Positions 44,801 through 56,912 of a stretch of DNA of 64,000 nt are shown here, one piece after another (the first letter of the stretch is position 1; each line of letters begins with the position of its first letter). Where the stretch lies: assembly GCF_963675165.1 (NCBI RefSeq), contig NC_087393.1, positions 3,229,502-3,293,501 on the forward strand. The letters are read 5' to 3'. The DNA comes from Halichondria panicea. Taxonomy: Eukaryota > Porifera > Demospongiae > Suberitida > Halichondriidae. A program made the position numbers and the translations under genes. The notes under the pieces are model-generated. The model had not been told where the DNA came from and ran no database searches. It saw nothing but the letters and a program-made list of their open reading frames with translations.

Positions 44801-46625
44801 ATCACTGTCAGCCAAGTGCATAGGTGAGCCTTCAGTCAATTGTGCAGGTGAGCTGTGTGTTGTAGAATGAGTTGGTACTGGTGACTTCAATCTGCTACTG
44901 CCGGCCTAAGAGTGGATGCAACATTTTCATAATTATGATAATAAGTCGCGCTCACGAGACTAAATAATACTTGGTACGCGATTTAGAAGCCCATGCAAAG
45001 GGCTGGTTGCAGTTTCTCGAAGTTATACATATAATCATTGCATGTAGAAGTCAATGCCAGTCTTCTTCGTTTCAAAATACATTGTACCTGGAAGAACTCC
45101 TTAATAATTTCATCGGGATCATCAGGAGATTTGTCCATTTTGGCAACGATTTTTTTTGGTTGCACAGGCTTCTTACGTGTTGGCTTCTTGACCTTACCAC
45201 TTGCTTGCAGTAGGGCCTAAAACATGGAAGGGAAGTACATAACTGTAGCTTTTAGCTTGTAAGTACATTTCAATGCAAACACAACATTATAAAATTTAAC
45301 ATAGCATGTTCATGAAGCTGGTACACTCACTATCTCCTCTTGTGCAATTTTCTCCGCTCTCAACCTCTTTTGTTCCCTTTTTTTGTTGAGCTCCTCAATG
45401 GCAGCTTTCCTGGCAGCTTGCATCTTGGCTTCCCTGCGTTGTTGCTTCTCCATCTCTTTACTCTCATCTTCCAACAATTCCTGAGCCCTGCTCCGACTCA
45501 ATTCATCTTTCTTTGCCTGCAGCACACTCTGCACGCTGACAAGTTGGGCTGATCGAACTCTTCGATACCAAGATTGGATTTTGGTTGCAGCCACATTTTC
45601 ATCTGTTGGCTGATGCTCTATTCGAGTGGGAGGAATTGAGCCGGTATTTCCAAGAATTTGTGGCTGAAGTAAAATAGTATTCTCTGGTTTTGAAGAAGGG
45701 GCACATTCTAAATTGAGTGTAGGTACTATAGTGTTAGGGGTATATGTATGTGTCTGGTTAGCTCCAAACTTGGCTGCTAGTTTAGGTCTGCAGGGTTTAC
45801 GTGAATGGTCTTTGGGTTTTTCAGAAGTAACACCTGTGGACTTAACTTCTCTCTCACTTTGATTTGAACTTGAATCATCATGACTATGGTGGAGGGTAGA
45901 TAATTGGCTGAGAGGTCCGGGAGTGAGTGGTTTAACAAGAGCTCCAATGTCTTTTAAGAACTGATCAACATCAGGTGATAGAGACCCAGATGATCGATCA
46001 AGGTCAGTGCTGTTTTCTAAATGTCCAGCAATATTGAATCCTTTCTGATAAACATCAGGGGTCTGCTTACTCGCACGTTGGAGATCAACACTTTGATGTG
46101 TGCAATTCCTGGATCTAGAGGTTGTGGAGCCTTCCTTAGATTTCTTTGAATGTCTAACATGCCTCATAACGGAGGTTGGTTTTTGAGAATCTTTTTGTAG
46201 CGATGCTTTCACCTTGGCTGAAGAGGAAGGTCTGTGATGGAGAGGCAAGGAAGACAGACTGCTTACAGAAGAACGAGCACTAAGTGATCGGGATGCCAAC
46301 TGGATGGGGCTGGATTTAATCTCTAGACCATGATGAAAAGAGACAAAAGGAGTAGTGTCACTGCGAGCTGACATGCTCCTGACAGACTTGCTTCGAGAGT
46401 CTGAGGTCATAGGCCTAGCCTGAGGGGATTTAAAAGGTATGTAACGAAGGCCGGTTAAGGACAGGCGAGATGGTTGTACTGTGTGTTCGTAACCATGGTA
46501 ACCAAAGCCATACACATTACAATGTACGTACGTACGACACAAATGTTAACTAGAAAAGCTACTACCTTGTGTATGTAGGTTTGATGAAATTTTTTATCAG
46601 GCTGCTGAGAAGTTATATGCTCCAT
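38812..46625 (-). CDS. CEP131: CEP131/AZI1 centrosomal-satellite coiled-coil protein
   Basis: CEP131 is a component of centriolar satellites and the ciliary base, needed for ciliogenesis. Exons: 46625-46566 (candidate first), 46478 or 46419-45331, 45216-45088, 44905-44421, 44176-43936, 43853-43432, 42401-42240, 41845-41644, 41514-41344, 39886-39732, 39073-38812 (TGA). Order: disordered Ser-rich N-terminus with RLSLTGL, an IQ-like motif (ATKIQSWYRR), a basic helix (RREAKMQAARKAAIEELNKK), then coiled coil to the end. Landmarks of the family: LIDDKKVLSERCEQLVKQL, KSLEPEIQRIIAKGKAEVQK and the C-terminal SALKRADHLEMLLEQQRKQ. All internal phases agree. The first junction is uncertain: exon 1 is phase 0 and fits the acceptor at 46419, but the conserved RLSLTGL lies upstream of that acceptor. 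It is head-to-head with CNOT3. Confidence 0.92.
39970..40155. mobile_element. MITE D-like element in CEP131 intron
   Basis: Starts CCATATAGCGGGTGCGTTTC and ends ATATACACGCTAATACGG, with TA on both sides. Inner arms GAGGGTATA and TATACCCTC also pair. It lies in the intron after exon 9. A related element is at 42023-42190. Confidence 0.6.
40947..41069. mobile_element. Short MITE with AGAGGAGGTCCGACAC ends
   Basis: About 123 bp, with ends AGAGGAGGTCCGACACGAGT and TTGTGTCGTACCTCCTCT, and inner arms GATTAGGCT and AGCCTAATC. The same terminal word occurs at 23190, 26012, 30398 and 63330, marking other family members or fragments. Confidence 0.7.
42023..42190. mobile_element. MITE D, ~165 bp
   Basis: Starts CCGTATATAGCGGGTAAATT and ends TTGCCAAATTCACCCGCTAT. 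It lies in the CEP131 intron between exons 7 and 8. Related ends occur in CNOT3 intron 12 (about 49970 and 50615-51020). Confidence 0.65.
42506..43205. mobile_element. 700-bp TIR element in CEP131 intron 6 (TA target duplication)
   Basis: Starts CAGTGCCTGTAACCTAGGGA and ends TCCCTAGGTTACAGGCACTG, with pairing for about 30 bp, and TA on both sides (42504-42505, 43206-43207). Inside, CTTAGCCGA...TCCCTAAGC words occur twice. It has no credible transposase and is nonautonomous. Confidence 0.8.
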
Positions 46626-46860
46626 TTTTCAGCTTAGACAGAAGTGTTCTTTTCCTTAAATTTAGCCTCCAGAAGAACCTCAAGCAGCAATGTGTTTCTT
46701 GTTCAAATTGATTCCCGCCATGACATCATAAAGATCACATGCGCAGGTCATCAAATTGCAAAAGTGCACGAGGCTTGAAGCTGGTCTGAAGAACCTTAGC
46801 TTGTCATACTTCCATACAAAGCTTTATAGATGCATCTCCTGAGAGCAAAAAGATAGTACA
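46626..46860. promoter_or_regulatory. Divergent promoter between CEP131 and CNOT3
   Basis: About 235 bp separate the two candidate start codons, transcribed outward. The gap contains TTCCCGCC (46711), an E2F-like word, directly followed by ATGACATCA, a CRE/ATF-like word. No TATA box stands out. Motif function is inferred. Confidence 0.6.
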
Positions 46861-49800
46861 ATGGCTGACAAACGAAAGTTACAAGGTTAAAATTGTCCCA
46901 ACTGTGTGTGTTTATTCTATTTAATTCCCACCACTTATTTACCTCCCATGTTATTTATGTACCTGAAACTCTGTAGGAGAGATAGACAGATGTCTAAAGA
47001 GAGTTTCTGAAGGGGTGGATACCTTTGAGGACATTTGGCAGAAGGTGTACCCCTCAGATCTATCTCTAATACCCATGATATTCATACTCCCCTTTGTTTG
47101 TATAATTATGTGAAGGTGCACACGGCATCCAATGCCAACCAGAAGGAGAAATATGAGGCAGACCTGAAGAAGGAAATAAAGAAGTTACAGGTAGCTTGTC
47201 CATGTATTACTGTCTTAGATAAGCACAAGATTATAGCTACATGTAGTATATAGTCCGTGTTTACAGGTTAGCTTGAAGTGTATAGTTTCAAGTGTGTGTG
47301 TGTTTTGTATGGCAGCGTTTAAGAGATCAAATCAAAACATGGCTAACCTCAAACGATATCAAAGACAAGAAAACTTTAACGGAGAACAGAAAACTGATAG
47401 AAACGGTCAGTAACCAATTTCTAGTTAGCACCTGTTGTGTGAGTAGAGTGTTTGAACAATGATGTCTTTGCCTCAGCAAATGGAAAGGTTCAAAATTGTT
47501 GAGAGGGAAACGAAAACAAAGGCGTATTCTAAAGAAGGTCAGTCACTTAAACACTGCCCTACATAATAATTATGATTATTGGAAGTCTGATTGGTGCTAA
47601 TGCGTTAATGGAGCAAAACTAATTCAAGGGTATCCCTTGGCAATGGTGCTATACACATGTATGTAGCTTAACTCTACTACCTTCAATTATAGTCTCGTTA
47701 TCCTACTGTGTTTCTCTGAATTTGCAGGTCTGGTGTCAGCAGCCAAGATTGACCCTGCCCAAAAGGAGAAGGATGAGACAAGACAATGGTTAACTGAATC
47801 CATCGACACACTGAACGTTCAGACGGATCAGTTTGAGTCGGAGATTGAGACTATGTTCGCTGGGATCAAAAAGAAGAAGTTGGACAGAGAGGTAAAGTGT
47901 ATTGTACCATACCATACCCCCACGTGCACATTAGTGCCAACTACCACCGTGTGAAGTGGTAGCCATACTACTTGCCAGTTAGTGTTTGAAATGGTTCGTA
48001 AGTTTCGGTGTGCCAGTGGCTATATTCTAAGTATTATGTACAGTATACTAATTAGGTATGGACTACTGGTATTTGGATTCGTTGATAGGCCATTTTAGTT
48101 TTCAGTTGGCAATGACTCATTGAATGACATTTACCCAACTAGAAAACCGATAGAGTTGATGAACTGAAAGAATGGGTGGAAAGACACAAGTTCCATGTGC
48201 AGAAGCTTGAAGTGAGTTCCTAAAATACTCTTTTTGTGTGCTCTGTACATACACCGTTGCTGTGTTTGATAGAGTGGGGTTTCGTTGTACATATAGAACC
48301 TACACTGTACATTCATGTATGATGATCTGCTTGAAAATAGAAACACTATTCACTTTCACGGTTCTCCTTGAAAGTGGTCTAGTGCTTACGTACTGTTGGT
48401 TCTATAGACTATCATGAGACTGATGGACAACTGCTCGTTAGAAGTGTCGGAGGTCAAGGATCTCCAGGATGACCTCAACTATTACCTGGAGTCAAACCAG
48501 GAACCAGATTTTGCTGAGAACGAAATGATGTACGATGATCTCGACCTAGAGGATGTTCAAATATACCAAACACCACGTAAGCAGAAAACTTGCTCAAAGC
48601 TGCTTCATAGTTACACTTGTGCTGTAGCCATGGTGTTTAGGCTAACTAGTGGCTAGTGTCTTTGCTGATGTTCAGTATTTACATTGATAGTGTCTTGAAT
48701 CTATATGCACAGTGTACATGCATACGGTAACTCAATAACTCACGCATTATGGAGATCAATACACGTACATGTGTTAGGTTTTGCTTTTTCCTACAGTGGT
48801 ACTAGGGAGTGCGTCTCAACCGTTTGTGAATGATGATGACACTATTTCAATTCCTACTTCTCCCGGGTCCTCTCAAGGCCCTCTCTCTCCCAAAACCCCC
48901 ACTGTCCTCAAATCTACGTCACAGGTTAGCCTGGGTTAGTCTGACACCAACCTTGTCGTATCTACTTCTGACCTTTAAATATTGCTTGTAGTACAAGTTA
49001 GTTTTAAGTACTTCTCTACTAAACGAAACTCTAAGTCACCACTTTTGTATCTCAAAGAAGCCCTAATGGAGAATTTGTATGCAGGAAATGTTTGATGAGA
49101 GAAGAAGACGAAAAGCCTCGTCCAGTTTTTCCAACGACATAGAACCAGTGAGCATCTTTATTCCTTTAAATTCAGTGTATTTGCACAACACAAAGGCAGT
49201 CATGTTTGTTTATACGGTGGAATATACGTATATACACTGTATTATTGTGTCTTTGTCTTTTCGACAGCCATTCCAACCAGCTCCCTCTCCTAGAAAACTT
49301 AGTAAGAGCTTATCAAATTCTACCAGTGGGTCATCTAGAGCGTCAGGGAGTGTACCCTTAAAGTTGGCGATCACCCCCACGACAGGAAGACCCAATTCTC
49401 TGGGTAGCAGTAGCACGAGGACGTCCAGTGTGTCATCCCCAAATGGCAGTAATCAAAAAGGAGGGTCCAATAGCAAGCAAGCCCAACCTCCACCAGGCCC
49501 TGCCTATTCTATTGCAGCAGGTCAGTGTTTGAACACAGGTATATATACCTGAATTCTGCACACATACATTACGTTTGGACACTCTCTTTTATGAAGTGCT
49601 GTTTAGCGTCGTCTGTACTTGTGCTTCGTTTAGATGTGTATGAACACATGGAGCCGGCTAAACAAACGTGTATAACATAGCATGGTTTTTGTACGTCAAT
49701 AAAATGTATGTGTCACAACCACTTGTTGTATTGGCAGAGCCTGTGTAGAGCGTGTGTGTAATTGACCAATGTCTTGTTTTTCTCGACTCGATACATGTAG

Positions 49801-52800
49801 GTGGGCATGTAAACTCTTCACCCACCACTTTGACGTCTGCTCTGCCCTCTGACACAACCAGCAGTAGCACTACTCCAGCCGAGGAGGACAGTGGGAGTGG
49901 TCAGTCAGCGGGAGAGGGCTCTCAACATCAGCGTCTGGTGAGCATGTACATGTATGTATAGTAGTCACCTATTAAATAGCGAGTATATTTGGGGAATGTT
50001 AGCTAGTTGACAATTATTATTCGTATGAATATATGACGAGCATTGTATGAAAAAAGTTGTAATAACAGTAAAACCACAAAAAGACATCATTGATCAGTGA
50101 TCAATATTGCCATCCAATATGATCGTCAAATAAAGGTTGGCTTCAAGACCAAACAAGATGAGTTGGTGTTGTTGTTTTATGGTTGATATTGTCATGATTC
50201 GAGTGAGGTACAGCACTAATTCAGTGCGGATTAGCAAGTTAATTTTAATAATTATTTGGATTCCACATTTTCACCCACTGGTACAAAACCCTGAAAGAAA
50301 AACCCTGACTTGCATTACTCTGCTAATCAAGCGTTCAGGTTCTTTGCTGGCATTTTATGATGACACATTAGGAGTATAGGGGTCACAACAACGCTACAAT
50401 TTAACCAAACAGTTTGGTATGCCCCCAGTGGATCCTGCATTTATATACATTCAATATTAACTGTACTGATGCAATTATAAGTAGTGCCGAACCATGCCAA
50501 TATCAACCAGCACTAACTCTATCTTCTTGTAGTCAGTTTTTGTTTTTGAGCCAACCGATTTTTAACAATCGTGCTGCATGGCACTATTGATCACATTAGC
50601 ACATTTTTAATTTGGCAATCCTCACCTAAGTTCGCCAAAATTATTTCCTTACCTAATCTACCTGCTATACCTGATAAAAATTCTGTGGAATGAAACTGTA
50701 GCTAGCTTCTGTGTAGGAGCATGCGAATCATAGGGCGAGCTTAAACTATTTGGTGAAAGGTAGTTATAGAAACTTGTCTTGTTATGGGTCAAGAACAAGA
50801 CCCTTATTTGTAATTGTTATAGGGTGTGGCACTAGTCAGCTAAATGTACAATATGTACCCTATACTGAGAGTCAGCTACTGTAACAATGTACGAAGTACC
50901 CATTCCTATTTTAAATATTCGTACAGCTCAGGATAGTGACATTGAGTATTGTGTCACGCAGTTTAAATTTTTGTAGGTGCCCTACTGATACGAAAATACG
51001 AAAATAACCCGCTATACAGTATCTAGCCTGTCCATGACCAACAGACAAACAGAAATATTACTCTTGAGGTCACTTAGTATGGTTTTGCCCCAATTATCTG
51101 CATACATGTAGTTTTACCCGGTCCCTTTCCAACAAGTGTTGTGTCTATTACTCAGCACTCTCCACCACCTGTGAGCTCCCCAACCACCTGCGCATCCCAA
51201 GCAAGTACATCGGCATCAACTGCTCCGGCTGGACTGGCACACATACAGACCACCATATCTCAAACCAGACCACAGGGACCAGGTAGGCATAGCTACAATC
51301 TTGTAGCTGTTTTTCGGTATGCCTTTATTAACGTGACGGCTGCAGGTTATAGCAGTATGTTAGTATTTTTTCATTATCAGGAGGAAGAGATTGACGCCGC
51401 CTACATGTTGGCTGTACCTATTTTTCACAGCTTCAACTTGAGGCTGTTTAATTAAGGCCTTTTTGCTCTGTTATTACCCTAGTTCCTGTGCATAACTTAC
51501 AACTGCCGCATTCTCAAAGCCTTGCTCCAGCCGGATTGCAGCACCCTTCATTCTAATTTCCTTTTAAGTTGCAATTCCCGATTGACATAAATGTACACTA
51601 TTGTAGAAACTGGACTGCATGTCTTTATTTTAAGCGCATGCTCAACTGCAGGTATTTTGCCCTTGAATTGAAGCGTTTCCAATGCCTTGGTGGAGGAGCC
51701 AAAGCTTTATGGCAATGAAGCTACAGTACTAGTAAAATACACACATGTACAATTACAATTTACATTTATGCCTCTGCATTTGTACACAAATGACATGCAT
51801 GAAGAGCACAGAATGGTGAAAAAGAGTGGGAAATGATTAACTATGATTGTTGCTAAAATGACATGCATACAGAGCAGGTGAAAAAGAGTGGGAAATGATG
51901 ATTGTTGCTAAAAAGGATGTCGAAACTTGATGGCTGCAATGAACAGTGTGGCCTTGCATCTTTTTTCTCACTCTTGCAGCTACCAATAGATAGCGTTCTA
52001 GTGCAGAGCTAACTACTAAGTAGAATAGCTAACTGATATCAACAGATTTTGCTACACAAGAGTCTGCAACAGCCTTCAAATTAAGCAAAACTACATAACT
52101 CAAGAACGAAGCACTGTCTTGCAAATCCACTAATTGCAATCCAAGAAAACGTGACTAGAAGCCCATAGAAAGTCTTATTTGCACTTGATTTATCATTGAG
52201 CAGCTGTAACACGCTACACACTACAGTATACCTTGCTTGCGCATGCACACATCGAGGCATAATTATGCGAAGGATATAAGAGAATTGATTCGGCTATATA
52301 TAGAGTAAGCTAGCTTGTACTTTCTACGGCACTGTTGTAAACTGTCAGTAGCATTATTACTAACTGTTTACAACACTTCTCTAGTTTTAAGAACATTGTT
52401 TAGCAACCACTTCATACAGTGTTTTTTCCTTCCTGGTACAGGGTCATCAAATTAACATATAAATATCCGGTTGTACTGTAGGTTCCCAAACATCCCACCG
52501 CTCTGAGCACAGTCGGTCCAGCAGTGCCTCATCATTCTCTGCCTCTCTCTCGCAAGACTCTCAGTCATTGACTCATACCAGCTCCAGTAAGTGCTGTAAA
52601 TTGTCACAATAATCTGGTAGTCAATATATGCTCCTCACCACCTGGTCTTTCCAGGTATAGCAGATACACACAGTGGAGCATCCAGTAACAGCGGGGGAGC
52701 ACATTCAAGTAAGTTGTTCTTTTGGGCTTTACAAAAACACTTGGTCTCTGACTTAACTGTTCACATTCAGTGCATGGTTTACATTGTGCAGCCCCTGTGT

Positions 52801-55800
52801 CAGAACCAAGCCCCCTAGTAGTGGACACTGGTGTGCGGCCTCCCTCCTCTACCCATTCCTCGGTCGGAGCTCTCTCTCCCCTCATCTCCACCACAATCAC
52901 ACAACCAACCCCTCATAGAACGCCCTCTCAACCTCCAACAACCGCACAGCCCTCCATTACGTCACATCAAGATGCATTTGTGGTCACGCCCTCGCCAATG
53001 CCACTGGCACCTGTTGGTAGTGGTGTGGAGTTAGCAGAAAATCCTATGGTCGCTGCTCAAAGTCCTGGCTTTAATCAGTTTCCATCAGGAGGTTCAAATC
53101 TCCCAGTGTGGATGGCAGCGGGTGATGACGGTCTGGAGGTAGTTCCAGGAAGTTTAGGGGCAGCCTTCGGCAATGGACTATTTTCGTCTTCTACTAGCAC
53201 AGGTGGGCAATAATACTAGTGACAATAAGAGCATATCATACATGTACATGTACATGTATGTGGTGGTTTGCTGTAACTAGACACGGTACAAAGCTGTCCC
53301 TTGGTTATCTGGTTGATTAGTATCTGTTCGTCGGTTTTTTATTTATGATTTCATGTGCTGTATGTTTGAATACCCAGCATTGTACGTACATTTGTTCAAG
53401 GGTCTACTTGTGTATTCAGGTCTCTCACCGACACTACCTGTCAACTCGCCTCCTCTGTCCTGTAATTCTCCTCTGGTTCAGTCTGCCGCCTTCCCCTCAC
53501 AACCTCCCATCTCCAACTCCCCTCTCACTTCTGCCTTCCCCTCGCAGCCCACCCCCCTCACAGGGGCACTCCCCACTACCTTCACAGTGGCACAGTCAAC
53601 CTTCGCTAACTTTACAGGAGTCCTACCAACACACCCCACTTCCTTCGCTGGGCTCACATCAGCAGGCTTCATGTCGCCAGAGGTATGTTGTTTGTTGCAC
53701 ACATGTGGTTGGTGCTGATGTCTCTGGTTGATTAGTACACCTTCCCTGCCTTATCTGCAGTGGTGCTGTGTACACAGCTGGTTTTTGTGCATTGTGTGTT
53801 TTACAATTTCTTAGAAATTTGATAATGAACTGTTCCCATTATTGTTTAAGCCTGCCCCCACTACTGTAGACCACTCCACTACAAGTCGTATTATGTTTAC
53901 GTGTGTTAGTGTTTAATGTACACGTATGCATGCACATGCTGTATAGCAACCCTTCCTACAGCAGACTGCTCTGCCGTCTATGGGTGAGCGGGATGCAGGG
54001 CCTGGTGTCGTGGGTCAGCTCTCCTCGCTCAAGTCCATAGCAGCCCAGGTAGTAGCCTCATCTGGCACACCAGTCACTAGCAGTAGAGGAAGTGGTTTGG
54101 AAGCAGTGATGGGCCTCGAGAGTAGGCCTGGGCAACAGAGCTCAGAGCAAATGAGACGTGAGTGTAAAGCTGATTAGTTACATGTATTTGTACCATGGAA
54201 TATCAATTGAAACCTCCATATACTCTAGTGTACATGCCACACACCCTCCAGGAATGTACATGTATGTACTTTATGTGCCCAAAATGTGTACCGTGGCTAT
54301 CTTAATTAGTGTGTACTGGATTGATCCCTCGTGCAGTTGTATGTACTCCCGAGGGCGCATAGAACTGCCTTTAGGTACAAATCTAAGCTGGCCATGATAC
54401 ACTGTACATATTGTTCTGTTATCATTGTAACAATGATTGTATTGCTTGTTTACAGTAATAATTTGGTTTTTAGAGTAGTTCCATTGTGACTTTGTACTAC
54501 ACTTCCACCTGCTTTAGTAATGGCTGCAATCTCTCCAGCTCTGTTAGAGTCCTTCAGTAGTCGTGCTTCAGAGGAGACATCGGCAGGTCGTACAGACACT
54601 CAGATCATGCCTCTGCTAGGAGTCACGCCCCTGGGTCCAGTGCAGCTGACTCAAGAGAGGCTCTATCAGCTCAAAATGTTGGAGACTGCATACAAGCACC
54701 TGCCACATCAGTCAGATTCAGAAAGAGTGAGGTGAGGGGGTGTGTGTTAGTGCAAGTGAAGTATTTGATATCAAAATGCTCTACCAATCTCGTTTCCAGT
54801 ATAGTTTCACTTATAACGGTCACCCTTGGGCAACCAACAGTGCCTGTAATGAAAGAGGTTAGAGTTACTCAACTTAGGGTAGTGCATGTTGAAACAAATT
54901 CAGTTTTGGGCCCATTAAGTTGGCTGTCTATAGAGAGAGGGTGGCCTGCTTATAGAATAAAGTTTACTGTAGTGTCATCAGTCCACGTTCTTTCTGTGTG
55001 CATCGTGTATTTTGTGATTATCTTACAGGTGTACATTTACTTGCTTTTTTTCAGCTGATGTTTACGTAGCACTTTATGCACACACATTCAGACCGTATTT
55101 GCAAAGAACACCGTATCCCACTCCGTTCTATCACCATCAGCACCCTCCATCTCACTTTGACTCGTTCGAGTTCTTCCAGAGACTATCTATAGACTCGCTC
55201 TTCTTTGTATTCTACTATATGGAGGTATAGTTTTGTGTATACTGTTTAAGAATGTGTACTCTTCTCACAATGTTTAAATTAGTTGAGCTCCAGACTGTTG
55301 GCATTGGTGTACAATTACATAAGATACCTTAAAACCTTGACTCCTGGATGTGTGTTAGTCTAAGACAGTTTTTAATGTACCCGCGGTCCCAACCGATTGC
55401 ATGTAATCCATTAAATTACATGTAGATTTGTTGAACACTCCATAGTTCGAGTAGACGCTGTGGATCATCATCACTACTACTAGATTAAAGTTACGATGCA
55501 GTATTCGCCCACGCAGTAATTATCTAGAAATAAATCAAGCTGTCTTGACTGTATACACTAATAGTCATTTTATATGCTATAATTATATTGCATGCTCTTT
55601 GTCAGCAAGGCAATTAACGAGGAAAAGGAGCAGGGCGGCTCAAAACAATTTCTTCAATACAATAAACAGTTACCCTCGTGTAGAAGTAAAAAGATAGTTG
55701 ACCAGCTAGTAAACTCTGGCATTTTTCTTCGGTCTGTAAATTGATAGAAGCAAGAACTCTTCGAGCTGCCCTCTGTTATATCATAGACTGCTAGTATTTC

Positions 55801-56552
55801 TTGTTTGAGTCTACTATTTGACGACTGAAATTGGCTATGACCACACGATCTTTGCGGTAGCATACTGATAAGCTAGCAAGCGCTGTATTAGTTACTTATG
55901 AGTTGAGGCTATCCATGTTGTAAACGCAGTGCTATGGCAGCCAGGTGAGCAGGCTCAGATACTATACCCGTGGCCGCTTACGCGCCTTGGGTAGTGCAGA
56001 CACATAAAAGAATAGTTTCTCTTTCTCACAAAAACAAGAATAAAAAATATATAATTCATGAGCAAACACTACATCGTAACCTTAAATGCTTTGGTTTTTT
56101 TAATTATGTTTTTTCTCTAGGGAACAAAGGCCCAGTACTTCGCAGCAAAAGCTCTCAAAAAATTATCTTGGAGATTTCACACAAAGTACATGATGTGGTT
56201 TCAGAGACTTGAGGAGCCTAAAGCCATCACTGACGACTATGAAATGGTAAAGGAGCTCATACAACTCCCACCACTAATTTATAGTGGCTAGTTGGCAGAT
56301 GTTCAGATGTTGCAGCCACTAGCATCATACCACATGTTTTTCTGTATGCACCAGGCTGTTATGATAGCGCTAAGAGTGCAGCTCGTGAAGTGAAACATCA
56401 TACTTGATAGCATCAAATAATTATTGTGGCTCTTCGTTTCTTTTTCCCTCCAGGGTACGTATATCTACTTTGACTTTGAGAAATGGAGTCAGAGAAAAAA
56501 AGAAGGGTTCACATTCGAATACAGATTCCTTGAAGACAAGGACCTCCCCTGA
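46861..56552 (+). CDS. CNOT3: CCR4-NOT complex subunit 3 (CNOT3)
   Basis: CNOT3 is a scaffold subunit of the CCR4-NOT deadenylase, which shortens mRNA poly(A) tails. Exons: 46861-46885, 46977-47044, 47116-47190, 47316-47405, 47477-47537, 47728-47891, 48143-48211, 48408-48576, 48797-48924, 49085-49147, 49268-49520, 49801-49937, 51156-51282, 52482-52586, 52655-52708, 52771-53202, 53420-53682, 53947-54157, 54518-54731, 55092-55224, 56121-56246, 56454-56552. The phases agree and sum to 3066 nt, 1021 residues, longer than the ~750 of human owing to a long Ser/Pro/Thr-rich linker (exons 9-18). The N-terminal coiled coil ([36 protein letters not shown]) and the C-terminal NOT box ([35 protein letters not shown]) are strongly conserved. 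The start is certain from the conserved N-terminus. Exon 16 could start 15 or so bases later at a second in-frame CAG. Confidence 0.96.
49938..51155. other. CNOT3 intron 12 with MITE D fragments
   Basis: 1.2 kb. An element end is at 49970 (AAATAGCGAGTATATTTGG) and inverse ends are near 50615-50680 and 51000-51020 (AACCCGCTATACAG). Otherwise it is AT-rich DNA with nothing recognised. Confidence 0.5.
51668..52260. mobile_element. Nonautonomous element, family A, in CNOT3 intron 13
   Basis: Starts around ATGCCTTGGTGGAGGAGCCA and ends CATGCACACATCGAGGCAT. A local duplication of GAGCA...GTGAAAAAGAGTGGGAAATG (51805-51900) lies inside. The CA tract is nearly lost. Confidence 0.65.
55225..56120. other. 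CNOT3 intron 20
   Basis: 0.9 kb, the intron before the last two exons. The 3' end of repeat I (about 55905-56003, GCAGTGCTATGGCAGCCAGG, then CCCGTGGCCGC) is the only repeat recognised. Confidence 0.5.
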
Positions 56553-56912
56553 ATCATGATTGATCCATCTTTTTATGTTGTCTCGTTCATGTCTGTTGTC
56601 TACTGAGAAAACTTGTACTGAGGAATCAGTATGTATTAAAGTGAACAAACATAATGTCATTTCATTGCCAATCAGCAGTCCCTGTGGTTGTTCGTAATCC
56701 TGCATTGTAATTACTGTTGGTTTCATATGAAGTGAATTTGGCACTTTGCTCTTTTTACTATATAATACTTAATTATGGAGCATATAATTTTGGGGTGGTG
56801 CATCTATAATTATGACAGTTAAAATCACATTTTGTAATTATAAGGGGTTGAGGTTGATCTTCAAGTTTTGACCACCGACTGACTGTATACCTCTACTCTT
56901 CATTTGTGAAGA

